DNA of 51,165 nt from Deltaproteobacteria bacterium (GCA_029261875.1 JAJDAL010000003.1:122815-173979), one strand, 5' to 3'. Shown: positions 24,052 to 34,053, numbered from the stretch's first letter. Made by a program: numbers and translations. The notes: generated from the sequence alone by a model not told the origin.

Positions 24052-27000
24052 CTAACTCGATTCGGATGCTTCCAGCTGAATCGACCATTCGACCGGAACG
24101 CGCGGATCCGGATTGTAGGACACGTAGGTACCCTTTCGAATGGTGGCCTTGAGGTGGGCGCCGAGGTCTTGGTCGACCTGGTCGATCTTGGTGAGCGCCG
24201 CCTTGATGGTTCGCGTAACGCTGACCCGGGCGCGCTCGACGCGGATTTCGGGAACCTGAGGCGGTCCCCCCTCCGCCATGCGTTTCGCGATCTCATCCGT
24301 GAGGCTCTCGAGCTCGCTTTCGAGGGCCGCGACGCGGCCGAGATCATTGAAGTTGCGGGCTTCCTCCAGGGATTCCTGCAATTCCGCAAGTTGCTCGCCG
24401 TATTGCGTCCGCAAATCCTGTTCGAGATCCGCATCCCCTCCGTTCCCATTAGATGGGGCGCCGTTCGTTCCCCGCACCGCGCAGAAGAGTTCGAGGGCGT
24501 GGATTTCCCGCCCGGGTCGGGAGAGGAGCGTCGCGATGTGGCGCAATCCGATTTGATCGCGCAACCGGATGCTCCTTTCGCCGTAAGCGATCTTCCAGAC
24601 CCCTTCAGCCCGGCTGAATGATCCCGCCAGGGACGCGCTGGGCGGAGGCGCTGCTTGCGCCAGCGCGGGTTCGCTCGAGACGGCGGCGAGAAAATTCTCC
24701 ATCCCGAGTTCGGTCGCATTCTGCCGTGCGCGATCGCGCAAGCTGTCCGATGCCTGGGATTCGCCATCCTCCTGGAGCAACTCCGCGTAGGCGATTTGGG
24801 TTCGCGCCATCCAGGCCCTGGCGCCCAACTGGAGGTTCATCCGCAACGCGTTCTCGAAATAGGTCGCGGCCGCCGCTGGATTTCCGGTCAAGCGTTCGAG
24901 CTGGCCCAGGTAGTAGCTGACGCTTCCGTACCAGACCCCAAGGTCTCCCGCTTCGGCATTGACGTCCTGGTAGGGGCTCAACACGCTGACGAGTTCGCCC
25001 GCGCGGGCGCGATCGCCGAGGGAACAGCAGACGTCCGCGATGCGGCAAAGTGCGACGAGTCCGTGCCGGTGGGAAAGGAGTTCAGGGAATCCGAAATGGG
25101 CCAAGCGTTCGAAATGAAGCCGGGCGGATTCCTTGCGTTCGCGCTGACACTCGAACCAGGCGACTTCGCTGCGCCAGACGGGGGCACGCGAAGTGGCGTC
25201 GGTCACCTCGCGTAGCAGGGGTTCCAGTTCAGCGAGTTCGCCCGTCTCGTGACGGAGCACGAGCATTTGCCGAGTAAAGGCCTCCTGGGCGCCCACCGGG
25301 TCCCATTCCCGAGCGAGTTCGAACGCGCGTTGGATCAGACCTCCGGCGGTATCGAAACGGCCTTCGATCAAGGCGAACAAGGCCCGGGCTCGCCAGGCAA
25401 TGGCCCGAATGTGGGGTTCACCGACGTGATGGGTTGCAGCCAACAATCCTTCGAGGTCGATATCCATGGCGCCACCGTTTCCGGATCCGAGTGCGGCAGA
25501 CAACCGGTGCACGCGCCCCTCGATCTCGATTTCCTCGTCCCCGGATTGCCTCGCCAATTCCACCACGCGAGTGGCGATCGCCATGCGGTCTTCGAGGCGT
25601 TCGCCCTCGTCGCTTGCATGCAGGTGTGCGAGCAGCGCGATCCCGTGCGCCCCCGCGTCGCCACTGCGCGCTCCCACGTCGACCGCCTCGCGATGGACCG
25701 CCTCTTCGCTCTTGCGTGCCGCGTGTTGAGAAATTTCGATTGCGAGTAGCGCCAAGAGCTTTGCGCGCAGGGCGGCGTCTTCGGGTTGTTGCTCGAGGGC
25801 ACGTCGCAGCCGGCCCACGAGGGAGCGGTTGGTGTTGCGCTCGGTGCGGGGAATCCTGCCCAGCCCAAGGGTCGCCTCCGCCAAGGCATCCCCCAGGTTC
25901 TCCTGTTCCGCGACTTGTGCTGCGGCTTCGAATGCGGCGCGCGCGGGAGCGGATGTGCCCGCGCGCGAGTGCACCTTTCCGAGTTCGATCAGGAGCGAGG
26001 CACGGTGTTTCGGGTCCGAGGGATGGATCAATTCGAGGGAGTCGATGGCGTTGCGTAGATGGGTCGCGGCTCCCGCGTAATCGCGGACTTGACGCGCGTT
26101 GTGGCTCGCACGGATGGCGAACTCGACCGCCTTTTCGGGATCCGTAAAGCGGGCGATCTGTGCGTAGTGACGCGCCAGTTCAGCGATGACCTCCGGCGAC
26201 TTCGCGGGCTTCTCTTCCAGGTGGGCTGCGATCGCGCGGTGATGGGCGAGTTGTCGCGAAGCGCCGAGTCCCTCGTAGAGCGCCTGGGCGAGGACGGGCG
26301 GACAGAACGCGTAGCGGCCGGGGATGCCGCCCACCTCGCGGATCAAACGGGTGGCGATGGCTTCATCCATGTGTTCCATCGCGATTTCCACGGGGATGCC
26401 CGTGGCACGCACCAGGGTCTCGGAGTCGAATGCGCCGCCCACCACGGATGCGACTTCGAGGAGAAGATTGGCTTGCGCGGTAAAGGTCGGGCGACGTTCG
26501 TCCGCCGCGCGCTGAATCCCGCGCGGCAACAATTCCCGGGGATCCCACCCGGCGAGTTCGATCGCGAAACGAGGGACGCCGCCCGAAAGGAACAACAACC
26601 GCTCATCGCGGAGCTGGCGGTCTGCCACGGGACAATGGGCTTCGGCGAGCTGCAGGGTTTCCGACTCCGCGAGCGGAGGGAGTTCCACTTCGACCACGGG
26701 CGCGCTGCGCACCACGCTCGACATGCGCAATCGCGCTTCGGCGTCCGTGTTGCGGTACGTGCCGACGAGTGCGATCGGAGCATCGGCGATTTCGCGTGCC
26801 AGGAACTCGAATTGCAACAGTGTCGTCCGGTCCGCCCGATGGAGGTCTTCCAGAACGATCAGGATGGGTTCCAGGCGGCTCGTGGCGCGGATCAGGGTCG
26901 ACGCCGCGTCGAGACATTGGAAGACGCTTTCTTCGGTCGAATGATTTCCAACCGTGTCGCTGAAAACCCCTTCGCAGAGCGCGCGGATGCGCCGGTAGAC

Positions 27001-27363
27001 GTCTTCGGCCCGCGGGCCGATTTCAGCACGAACGTCTTCTTCCCGGGTTCGATTCAAGAGTTCGCGCAGGATCTGGATCCACGGCCACAGGGCGGGGGTT
27101 CCCTCGAGGTCCGAGCAGCGGGTCAAACCGGTTCGAAACGGTTTGGGAGCGGCGTCGCGGAGCTCCCGGACCAGGCGCGTTTTTCCGATGCCGGGCGGTC
27201 CCGAAATCAAGAAGGCCCCGCCCGACGAATGGCGAACGCGCCAGAGCGCGGCTTCGAACTCGGACCAAACCCAATCGCGCCCGACGAAGCTTTCGCTGCG
27301 TTGGAGGTCGCGCGTTGCCGGAACGGAGTCCGGGCGCTGGGGCTGGGTCCGCGGGCGGGCCAT
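24052..27363 (-). CDS. Large STAND-type ATPase/TPR transcriptional regulator
   Basis: 1103 residues from the ATG at 27363 (GAGG 6 nt upstream). Residues 25-200 form an AAA_16/NACHT-like ATPase: FVGRDWVWSEFEAAL, Walker A GPPGIGKT (55-62), Walker B-like ILIVLEDLHRAD. A long helical TPR-like region covers about 330-870. A C-terminal module after 900 has WKIAYGERSIRLRDQIGLRH followed by IATLLSRPGREIHALEL, a winged-helix-like segment found in ATPase regulators of this type, then a coiled coil (ELQESLEEARNFNDLGRVAA). It is probably a cytoplasmic signal-responsive regulator. Targets and ligand unknown. It is transcribed alone. Confidence 0.85.
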   Translation of the reverse strand: MARPRTQPQRPDSVPATRDLQRSESFVGRDWVWSEFEAALWRVRHSSGGAFLISGPPGIGKTRLVRELRDAAPKPFRTGLTRCSDLEGTPALWPWIQILRELLNRTREEDVRAEIGPRAEDVYRRIRALCEGVFSDTVGNHSTEESVFQCLDAASTLIRATSRLEPILIVLEDLHRADRTTLLQFEFLAREIADAPIALVGTYRNTDAEARLRMSSVVRSAPVVEVELPPLAESETLQLAEAHCPVADRQLRDERLLFLSGGVPRFAIELAGWDPRELLPRGIQRAADERRPTFTAQANLLLEVASVVGGAFDSETLVRATGIPVEIAMEHMDEAIATRLIREVGGIPGRYAFCPPVLAQALYEGLGASRQLAHHRAIAAHLEEKPAKSPEVIAELARHYAQIARFTDPEKAVEFAIRASHNARQVRDYAGAATHLRNAIDSLELIHPSDPKHRASLLIELGKVHSRAGTSAPARAAFEAAAQVAEQENLGDALAEATLGLGRIPRTERNTNRSLVGRLRRALEQQPEDAALRAKLLALLAIEISQHAARKSEEAVHREAVDVGARSGDAGAHGIALLAHLHASDEGERLEDRMAIATRVVELARQSGDEEIEIEGRVHRLSAALGSGNGGAMDIDLEGLLAATHHVGEPHIRAIAWRARALFALIEGRFDTAGGLIQRAFELAREWDPVGAQEAFTRQMLVLRHETGELAELEPLLREVTDATSRAPVWRSEVAWFECQRERKESARLHFERLAHFGFPELLSHRHGLVALCRIADVCCSLGDRARAGELVSVLSPYQDVNAEAGDLGVWYGSVSYYLGQLERLTGNPAAAATYFENALRMNLQLGARAWMARTQIAYAELLQEDGESQASDSLRDRARQNATELGMENFLAAVSSEPALAQAAPPPSASLAGSFSRAEGVWKIAYGERSIRLRDQIGLRHIATLLSRPGREIHALELFCAVRGTNGAPSNGNGGDADLEQDLRTQYGEQLAELQESLEEARNFNDLGRVAALESELESLTDEIAKRMAEGGPPQVPEIRVERARVSVTRTIKAALTKIDQVDQDLGAHLKATIRKGTYVSYNPDPRVPVEWSIQLEASESS

Positions 27364-27522
27364 GCAATGCCTCGGTCGATTGCGCTCCGCGTGAAAATTG
27401 CGGAGGGAGCCCGGAGGTGGTGAGCGCAGACGACCTCGTGTGACCGCGGACGCATCACGCGGCGGCAAGTACGGGCCGGAAACCCGTGGCTGCGGGAGTG
27501 AATCCGGGATGGGGCTCCGCGC

Positions 27523-28956
27523 CTAGGCGGGAATCCAGCAGGCGTGGAAACCCGCGGGGACGCGTTGCGGCAGCTGGATGCGGGCGACCGGGGGGGCGGT
27601 AACCGCTTGTGCGTCGATCACGAGGACCTCGGACCGGTCCGTGTTCCGATCCGTCACGAAGGACACCAGGTAACCGTCTTCTTCGCTGCCACTGCCGTCT
27701 CGCGGAGCGAAGGGAGACTCGCTTCCGTAGCGACCGGGGCCGAAGGCGTGGGTTTCCGTCGAGCCGGTTTGCGTATCGAATTTGACGATTCCATCGAAGA
27801 GCAGCGTTGGCGCTTCGGGGATCGCGGCCATGTAGGCGTAGCGCGAGGGGCGACCCAGGCGGCGGCCGTCGATGCTCGGGAACTCGGCGTTCTTGGAATC
27901 CTCGATGCGTTCTTCGCGGGTTGCACCGGTCTTCAGGTTGAAGCGATAGCGATGGAGTCGGGCCTCGAGGCGCAAGAACGCGAGCATGCGCGAAAGGCGA
28001 CCCTCGGCGCGATCACCGGCGGGACAGGGATCGAGGGTCACGCAGGCGTCCATCACGATCTCGTCGCCTTCTTCCCAGGCGTTGACCACGTGGTAGATGT
28101 ACGCGGGCTCGGCCTCGAACCAACGAATCTCGGATCCGTCGGCGCGGCGGCCCAGGATGCCGAAGCGGCTCGGGAGTTGCGCGAAGAATTCCACTTTGTG
28201 AATTCCGCGCGCTAGAAGCTCGGGGTTCCAGAACAGCGGCAGATCCATGAGCACGGAATAGTTCTCCGTGATCGCCATGTCGTGGGGCAGGCGCGGGCCC
28301 GGTAGTTCGATGGGGGTCGAGTGGCGGAGTTGCCCGTCGGCGTCCGCCACGTGATAGGCGAGATAGGGCGCGCGGGTCGCGTAGTCGAAGAACATGAGCT
28401 CACCGGTCGCGGGGTCGGCTTTCGCATGGGCGGAAACCTGGCGCTGCAGCGCACCCCCGAAACGCTCCATTCCGTGGGTCGACAGGGTTTTCGGATCTAC
28501 GCTGTAGGGCGTGCCGCACTGGTACCAAAGCGCCAGAGCGCGGTCACCGAAGGCGACGATGTCGGTGTTGGCGGTGTCCTTGAGCCAGCCGTCGGATCCC
28601 GCCCCGCCCGAGACACTGGCGTCCGGCGGATCCATGTAGCCCGGCCAGAGATTCTTCCCGGCTTCGCGCTCCTTGCGGATGGCCGTCGTATCGATCCAGC
28701 GATTGCGATAGCTCGCGCGTCCGTCTTCGAAGTGGAGGGCGTGGAGCATCCCGTCTCCATCGAACCAGTGGTAGTTGCCGCGCGGTGGGAACACGGGGTT
28801 GGGGCCGTTACGGAGATAGATGCCATTCAAATCGCGCGGAAGTTCTCCGATCACCGGAAGATCGTCGGCACTGACTTCGCGGGTGACGGGCGCGTACACA
28901 CCGTCCAGGTAGGGGTTTTCGGCTCCGCGCGACCATTGCGGTGCGTCGTTGGGCAT
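27523..28956 (-). CDS. Carotenoid oxygenase (RPE65/CCD family)
   Basis: 477 residues, typical length for the family. The four iron-binding histidines are visible: His177 (VSAHAKADP), His225 (RLPHDMAIT), His289 (AYIYHVVNAWEE) and His471 (GFHACW). Other family marks are GIYLRNGPNP near residue 45 and YHWFDGDGMLHAL near 62. Such enzymes cleave double bonds of carotenoids or of stilbene-type and lignin-derived aromatics. The substrate cannot be read from sequence. It is cytoplasmic with no signal peptide. The GT-C-like gene ends only 6 nt upstream, so it may belong to the tetR transcript. Confidence 0.9.
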   Translation of the reverse strand: MPNDAPQWSRGAENPYLDGVYAPVTREVSADDLPVIGELPRDLNGIYLRNGPNPVFPPRGNYHWFDGDGMLHALHFEDGRASYRNRWIDTTAIRKEREAGKNLWPGYMDPPDASVSGGAGSDGWLKDTANTDIVAFGDRALALWYQCGTPYSVDPKTLSTHGMERFGGALQRQVSAHAKADPATGELMFFDYATRAPYLAYHVADADGQLRHSTPIELPGPRLPHDMAITENYSVLMDLPLFWNPELLARGIHKVEFFAQLPSRFGILGRRADGSEIRWFEAEPAYIYHVVNAWEEGDEIVMDACVTLDPCPAGDRAEGRLSRMLAFLRLEARLHRYRFNLKTGATREERIEDSKNAEFPSIDGRRLGRPSRYAYMAAIPEAPTLLFDGIVKFDTQTGSTETHAFGPGRYGSESPFAPRDGSGSEEDGYLVSFVTDRNTDRSEVLVIDAQAVTAPPVARIQLPQRVPAGFHACWIPA

Positions 28957-28962
28957 AGGGGA

Positions 28963-31074
28963 TTAATACGTGGGAACGGGTCCGCGTGCAACGAAAGGCA
29001 GATTGTTCACCCAAGCGCTCAGGGGAAGGCCCGGCGGAGACTGCCGGCGATCGTAGTTCCGGGCGGCGCGAATGAAGAGGGCGGAGCGGGCTTCGACGGG
29101 CGGCAGGGAAGCGAGTTGATTCGCCACCGCCAGGGCCTCTTTACCGCGGTCCAGATGGAGCAGGCCGAAGATCAAGCGCTGGTGGGGACGCTCCGCCTTG
29201 GGACGCAACCCGATCGCGCGTCTTTCGAGCGCGATTTGATCCTCGTACGCACCGGCGAGCGCGAGAAAGCGAGCCAGGCTCCCCATGGCGATGAATCGAT
29301 CCTGGGCGCTGCCGGATTCGGAGCGCTCGCGAAGTTCGGCGAAATTTTCTGGCAACAATCCGTGGCGGCTGGCCCAGTCCGGCCGTTCTCGCGTGACCCG
29401 TCCTACATCGAGTCCGTGCGCGGGATCGAAGGGCACGTCTTGCGCCGCGTAATAGGCCGCCACGCGCGCGAAGTTCTCGCGGTTCTTCTCGTGGTCTCGC
29501 AGATACACCGCATGTCGGAAGGAGCGCGAGATCAGCCGCCATCCGGGCGCCCGCTCGAGGTTCGCGGTCGTGTAGTGGGCGAGGTCGGAACTTCGCGGGC
29601 CCCCCGTCGGGATCCCGACGCCGATGAAGACATCCACGTTCCGGCGATTCAGCAGGTCGACGTCGGATTCGCCCTCGCGAAAACCGCGCTGCATGTTGAC
29701 GCGAAAGTATTCCCGCAACACGTCGGCGGGGTAGTGCTCGGTGCGGCCGTCGACGAAGGTGCGAAGGCGCGGCGCATGTCGGTAGGCGAGGTACCCACCG
29801 AGGGTGTAGGGGTTGAAGAGGTTGCCCTCCAAACGGGTGGCGCTCAGGAACGCGTCGAGTTCGGGGTAGTACTTGGTGGGGTGGTAGGGGGTACGGAGAT
29901 ATTCGCCTGCCGACAGCCGCCAATGGCCTCGCGCAAAGGTTTGGTATCCCGCCTGGAGGGGGAATGCGACCGCCGTCGCGAGACTCGCCGTCGCCAAGCC
30001 CCATCCCACCCACTTCTTGTGGCGGGCGAACACCGGAGCCAGGCTGCGAAGCACCACCAACCACGGGAAGAGGCTCAACCACAGGAAGCGAATCGAAACG
30101 CTGAACGCCACGATGGCGGCGGCCGAGATCGCGAGCAGCACCACGTCGACCGGGGGCTGGCTGCGCAAGCTGCGGAGGGTGCGGTAGGCCGCCGGGATCC
30201 AGAACAGCAACATGGCGGTCGTGAGCAACCACCCCAAGCCGCTGACCGACCAGCCGTAGCCCGTCATGTTCCAGGGGGCGAACGGCGTCCATTCGTCGCG
30301 GATCAACCAGATTGCGGATTCGCGTGACGAGGTGAAGAAGGTGAGGTGTTGCTCGAATCCGCGCGGGTTCAGCAGCGTGATCGCGCAACCGGCCCCCAGG
30401 GCGATCCCCAAGCGGCGCGCTCTTTCCCACTGCTGCGCGAGAAACGCCGCGCCGCAACCGGCTCCCAGCAACAACAGGCCCACGGCAAACAGCGAATGAA
30501 CATTGACCCAGATGGCGAACAGCAATGTCCCCGCGACGATGCGCCCGCGGCTCGGTCCGTCCGGCGGCGCGAGTAGCCAGCCGTAGATCAACAGGGTTGC
30601 GGGAATGCTGAAAAGGTCGGGCCGCAACTGATGGAGGCGCAACCAACTCACCGCAAGGAAGACCAACAACGCGAAAGCGGCGAGGGCGGCGGATTCGGTC
30701 GAACGCCTGGCCGTGCGGAACACCAACCCGGCAATGGCGGCGGCCGCGATGGCGTGGAGAACCCGCAACCCGTGGAGTCCCGATAGCTGGTTGATGAGGT
30801 GGACCCCCACGCCGAACAGCCATTCGTGTTGGACCGGAGCGTCTGCGTGGGCGGTGTGGAGGAGGGGGTCCGCGTCGGGCCACAGGCCGAGGGCGAGGTA
30901 GGCCTCCCCCATCTTCAGGTGCCACCAGAGATCGTCGGTGACGATCGGGCCCCCTGCGAGATGCACGACGAGGGCGGTGACGAACGACGCACAGGCGAGT
31001 GCGATCCAGAGCGACGCGGTGGGGGCCGACGCGCCCCGGGTAGGGGCGAGCGCGGTGGCTTGGGTCTCGCTCAA
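28963..31074 (-). CDS. GT-C-like polytopic membrane protein with C-terminal soluble part
   Basis: 703 residues from a TTG at 31074 that overlaps the tetR stop by 4 nt. About eleven hydrophobic spans cover residues 20-410. The first loop has the acidic TDDLWWHLKMGEAYLA and later DADPLLHTAH and HEWLF, a pattern found in GT-C glycosyltransferases and related uncharacterised membrane proteins. The rest is soluble and contains YHPTKYYPELDAFL and TFVDGRTEHYP. Family relatives are usually annotated only as hypothetical. It is coupled in translation to the TetR regulator and followed by the carotenoid oxygenase. Transfer of a sugar is possible but unproven. Confidence 0.78.
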   Translation of the reverse strand: MSETQATALAPTRGASAPTASLWIALACASFVTALVVHLAGGPIVTDDLWWHLKMGEAYLALGLWPDADPLLHTAHADAPVQHEWLFGVGVHLINQLSGLHGLRVLHAIAAAAIAGLVFRTARRSTESAALAAFALLVFLAVSWLRLHQLRPDLFSIPATLLIYGWLLAPPDGPSRGRIVAGTLLFAIWVNVHSLFAVGLLLLGAGCGAAFLAQQWERARRLGIALGAGCAITLLNPRGFEQHLTFFTSSRESAIWLIRDEWTPFAPWNMTGYGWSVSGLGWLLTTAMLLFWIPAAYRTLRSLRSQPPVDVVLLAISAAAIVAFSVSIRFLWLSLFPWLVVLRSLAPVFARHKKWVGWGLATASLATAVAFPLQAGYQTFARGHWRLSAGEYLRTPYHPTKYYPELDAFLSATRLEGNLFNPYTLGGYLAYRHAPRLRTFVDGRTEHYPADVLREYFRVNMQRGFREGESDVDLLNRRNVDVFIGVGIPTGGPRSSDLAHYTTANLERAPGWRLISRSFRHAVYLRDHEKNRENFARVAAYYAAQDVPFDPAHGLDVGRVTRERPDWASRHGLLPENFAELRERSESGSAQDRFIAMGSLARFLALAGAYEDQIALERRAIGLRPKAERPHQRLIFGLLHLDRGKEALAVANQLASLPPVEARSALFIRAARNYDRRQSPPGLPLSAWVNNLPFVARGPVPTY

Positions 31075-31721
31075 CGCGCGCCCTTGGCTGCAGGTGATTC
31101 GGTCTGTCCGCGTACGCCGTGCAGAAACACTTCGCTGATCGTACCGACGATGTCTTTCCGGTCCACCGGCAGGAGGCGTGCGCCGCCGAGAATTTCCTGG
31201 GAGACGAAGAACATCAACACCATGGCGAACAGGCTGCGGCCGGCGACGATGCTGTGGATCTCGCGCATGCGTTCCGGGCCGAGCTTCTCTTCGAGGAAGC
31301 TTGCGAACAGACGGTTGGTTGGGAGCAGGGCCTGTTCGAGGAAGATCTGCGATTGGTCGAGGTGGTTGGGAAGTTCGCGCAGCAACACCCCGACCAATTC
31401 CTTGCGCTCCGTCAGGCGCTCCCAGGTCGCCTCGACCAGTATCCGGACGACCTCCTCGAGCGGCTGGTCGCGAAAGCGTTCCACCAGGCTCTCGACGTCC
31501 GGGCGCAGGGAGAAGCGCGCGATCACGGCTTCCAGCAGGGCGCGTTTGCTCGGGAAATAGAGGTAGAGGGTCCCCTTGGTCATACCGGCGGCCTCGGCGA
31601 TCGCCGACACCGAGGTGGCGTCGAAACCGGCCTTGGACCACAGGCCCAGGGCGGCCTCGAGGATGGCGGCCCGACGACCTTCGATGAACTCCTCGCGTTC
31701 GCTTGCTGCAACTCGGGGCAT
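31071..31721 (-). CDS. TetR-family transcriptional regulator
   Basis: 216 residues. The N-terminal HTH is classical: RAAILEAALGLWSKAGFDAT, VSAIAEAAGMTKGTLYLYF and PSKRALLEAVI. The C-terminal ligand domain has TWERLTERKELVGVLLRELP. The ATG at 31721 is 8 nt from a palindrome that matches TetR operators and covers the promoter of the divergent P450 gene. It is therefore probably an autorepressor that also represses the P450 gene until a lipid or aromatic ligand binds. The ligand is not predictable. It is coupled to the GT-C-like gene behind it. Confidence 0.92.
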   Translation of the reverse strand: MPRVAASEREEFIEGRRAAILEAALGLWSKAGFDATSVSAIAEAAGMTKGTLYLYFPSKRALLEAVIARFSLRPDVESLVERFRDQPLEEVVRILVEATWERLTERKELVGVLLRELPNHLDQSQIFLEQALLPTNRLFASFLEEKLGPERMREIHSIVAGRSLFAMVLMFFVSQEILGGARLLPVDRKDIVGTISEVFLHGVRGQTESPAAKGAR

Positions 31722-31731
31722 CCCGTATAAT
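31703..31731 (+). promoter_or_regulatory. Sigma70-type promoter for the P450 gene
   Basis: TTGCTG at 31703-31708 and TATAAT at 31726-31731 are 17 nt apart, giving a start near 31738, about 44 nt before the P450 ATG. The -35 box lies inside the tetR reading frame. The -10 box overlaps the operator edge. Confidence 0.65.
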
Positions 31732-31750
31732 GACCAACCGGTCGGTCATT
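31729..31750. promoter_or_regulatory. TetR operator palindrome between tetR and the P450 gene
   Basis: The 22-nt stretch has the form AATGACC-AACCGGT-CGGTCATT, matching its own reverse complement at 20 of 22 positions around a central ACCGGT. The layout TGACC..ACCGGT..GGTCA is common for TetR-family sites. Binding here would cover the P450 start site and, on the minus strand, the spacer between TTGAAA and CATTAT (17 nt apart), a plausible tetR promoter. Confidence 0.75.
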
Positions 31751-31781
31751 TTCAACCCAACGCGTGCCCACGAGGTGATCC

Positions 31782-33020
31782 ATGGCCCAGGCCACTCCCG
31801 CATTCAATCCCTTCGCCAACCCCCAGCTGATCGCCAATCCCTATCCCCTCTACGCGATGTTGCGCTCCAACAATCCCGTGCTGAAAGCGCCGGTTCCCGT
31901 CGAAGCCGGGGCCGGGGTCTGGATCCTGACCCGCTACGCGGACGTGCAGTCGGTGCTGCGCGACGGGCGTTTTTCCGTCGACCGCATTCGCGCGGACGTC
32001 GTGAAGGCGAACATGGACCGCTTGCCGGCGAACTTCTTGAGCGGCCCGGGCGGGTTTCGCTCGATGTTGATCATGGATCCGCCGGACCACACGCGCATTC
32101 GCAGTCTGGTCAACAAAGCGTTTACACCGCGTCGCGTGGCTGACCTGGCGTCCCCCATCGAAGCGCTGGTCAAGAACTTGCTCGAGGATGCCGTCGTGGA
32201 CGGCGGTTTCGAAGTGATGGCGGATTTTGCCGAACCCCTGCCCGCCGTGGTGATCGGCGAACTGCTGGGCGTTCCCGAGGAGAACCGACTGGAATTCAAG
32301 CAATGGTCCAAGGAATTGATCTCCTTGCTTGGACAAGGTCCCTGGGAATCTGCGGACCGCTTCGAGAAAGCGCTCGAACCGTTGCTCGATTTTCTGCGGG
32401 GGTTGATCGCGCTGCGCCGCAGCGAGCCGCGCGACGACCTCATCAGCGCCATGATCGAGGCGCAGGAAGCGCGAGAGGCGTTGACGGATCAGGAGCTGCT
32501 CTCGACGAGCTTTCTCTTGCTTCTCGCCGGACACGAGACCACCACGAACCTGATCGGGAATGGACTGCTCGCGTTGTTGCGACACCCCGATCAACTGGAA
32601 CGCCTACGCGGCGATCCCAGTCTCATCGACAACGCGGTCGAAGAGCTGCTTCGTTACGACTCGCCCGTTCAGGCGACGGTCCGCGTCGCCACCGAAGACG
32701 TGGAGATCGGAGGCCAGCCGATCGGGAAAGGGGCACTGGTCGCGTGTGTGATCGGCGCGGCAAATCGCGATCCCGACGTCTTCGAAAACCCGGACCAGCT
32801 CGACGTCGGACGTGCGGAGATCCACCACTTGTCGTTTGGATTCGGCACGCATTTCTGCCTCGGTGCCGGTCTCGCGCGACTCGAAGCGAGAATCGCCTTT
32901 CGCGCCCTGGTGGAGGGGTTCCCGTTCCTCGCCCTCGAGGGAGAAACCGGCCAATACCGGGCGAATCCGGTGTTGCGCGGTTTGACGGAGCTTCGCGTGC
33001 GGGTGAACGCGCCTGCCTGA
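31782..33020 (+). CDS. Cytochrome P450 (bacterial soluble class)
   Basis: 412 residues, usual for bacterial P450s. The I-helix has AGHETTT (249-255), the K-helix EELLRY gives ExxR, and the heme loop FGFGTHFCLGAGLARLE places the thiolate at Cys359. IMDPPDHTRIRSLVNKAFTP is the conserved C-helix region. It has no membrane anchor, so it relies on a ferredoxin/reductase pair not seen in this window. It is probably repressed by the divergent TetR. The substrate is unknown; a fatty, terpenoid or alicyclic compound would suit the nearby acyl-CoA genes, but this is inference. Confidence 0.94.
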   Translation: MAQATPAFNPFANPQLIANPYPLYAMLRSNNPVLKAPVPVEAGAGVWILTRYADVQSVLRDGRFSVDRIRADVVKANMDRLPANFLSGPGGFRSMLIMDPPDHTRIRSLVNKAFTPRRVADLASPIEALVKNLLEDAVVDGGFEVMADFAEPLPAVVIGELLGVPEENRLEFKQWSKELISLLGQGPWESADRFEKALEPLLDFLRGLIALRRSEPRDDLISAMIEAQEAREALTDQELLSTSFLLLLAGHETTTNLIGNGLLALLRHPDQLERLRGDPSLIDNAVEELLRYDSPVQATVRVATEDVEIGGQPIGKGALVACVIGAANRDPDVFENPDQLDVGRAEIHHLSFGFGTHFCLGAGLARLEARIAFRALVEGFPFLALEGETGQYRANPVLRGLTELRVRVNAPA

Positions 33021-33030
33021 CCGGGTCGCG

Positions 33031-34011
33031 CTAGTGACCGAGAACCGGGTGCGGGCGGTAGGGGGCTTCGAGCTCGGCGATTTCCTCGTCGGTCAAAGTC
33101 AGGTCGACGGCGGCGATGGCGGCGTCGAGATGTTCCAGCCGGGTCGCCCCGATGATGGGCGCCGTGACGGCGCGCCGGGAAAGCAACCACGCGAGGGCGA
33201 CCTGGGCGGGTGCGTCGCCGCGCTGTTTCGCGACCGCGGTCAAACGCTCCACCACGTCCCAATCCGAGGGGTCGCGGTAGAGGTATTCCGAGAGCGCATC
33301 GTTGCCCGCGCGGACCGTGGATTCGCGGTCTTTCAGTGAGCTCCGCGTACCGCTCAAGAGTCCACGGGCCAGGGGCGACCAGGGGATGACCCCGATGCCC
33401 AACTCTTCGCACAGGGGAATCATTTCGCGCTCTTCTTCGCGGTAGACCAGGTTGTAGTGGTTCTGCATGGAGACGAATGCGGACCAACCGCGTTGTTCCG
33501 AGCGACTGAGGCAACGCGCGAACTGCCAGGCGAACATCGAGCTTGCGCCCAGGTAGCGAACCTTGCCCTGGGTCACGAGCAGGTCGAGGGCGGAGAGGAT
33601 TTCGTCCATGGGGGTTTTCGGGTCGTAGCGATGGATCTGATACAGGTCGATGCAGTCCACCCCCAGGCGGCGCAAGCTGGCTTCACAGCCTTGTTGAATC
33701 TGTTTCCGCGACAACCCCTGGCGGTTTGGGCCCTTTTCCAACGGGAAGAAGACTTTGGTCGCGATCACCACTTCGTCGCGCTTCGCGTATTCGCGCAGGG
33801 CCTTGCCCGTCAGTTCCTCGCTCTTGCCGAGGGAGTACATGTTCGCGGTGTCGAAAAAATTGATGCCGGCTTCTACGGCGCGTCGGAAGAAGGGCATGGA
33901 ATTGGCTTCGTCGAGCACCCAAGGTCGCCATTCCGGTGACCCGTAGCTCATGCAACCCAAGCAAATGCGCGAGACCTGGAGACCGCTGCGACCGAGCTGA
34001 ACGTATTCCAT
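33031..34011 (-). CDS. Aldo/keto reductase
   Basis: 326 residues. The catalytic tetrad is visible as Asp54 and Tyr59 (FFDTANMYS), Lys86 (VVIATK) and His127 (IDLYQIHRYD). NADPH-site segments follow: GVIPWSPLARGLLSG and the C-terminal PIIGATRLEHLDAA. This is the YhdN/AKR-11-type layout. It faces the P450 gene tail to tail with 10 nt between stops. The substrate is an unknown carbonyl compound. Confidence 0.92.
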   Translation of the reverse strand: MEYVQLGRSGLQVSRICLGCMSYGSPEWRPWVLDEANSMPFFRRAVEAGINFFDTANMYSLGKSEELTGKALREYAKRDEVVIATKVFFPLEKGPNRQGLSRKQIQQGCEASLRRLGVDCIDLYQIHRYDPKTPMDEILSALDLLVTQGKVRYLGASSMFAWQFARCLSRSEQRGWSAFVSMQNHYNLVYREEEREMIPLCEELGIGVIPWSPLARGLLSGTRSSLKDRESTVRAGNDALSEYLYRDPSDWDVVERLTAVAKQRGDAPAQVALAWLLSRRAVTAPIIGATRLEHLDAAIAAVDLTLTDEEIAELEAPYRPHPVLGH

Positions 34012-34053
34012 AGGCCCAGGGTAGCGCTCGAAGTCGGGGGAAGGTCGCGCCCC

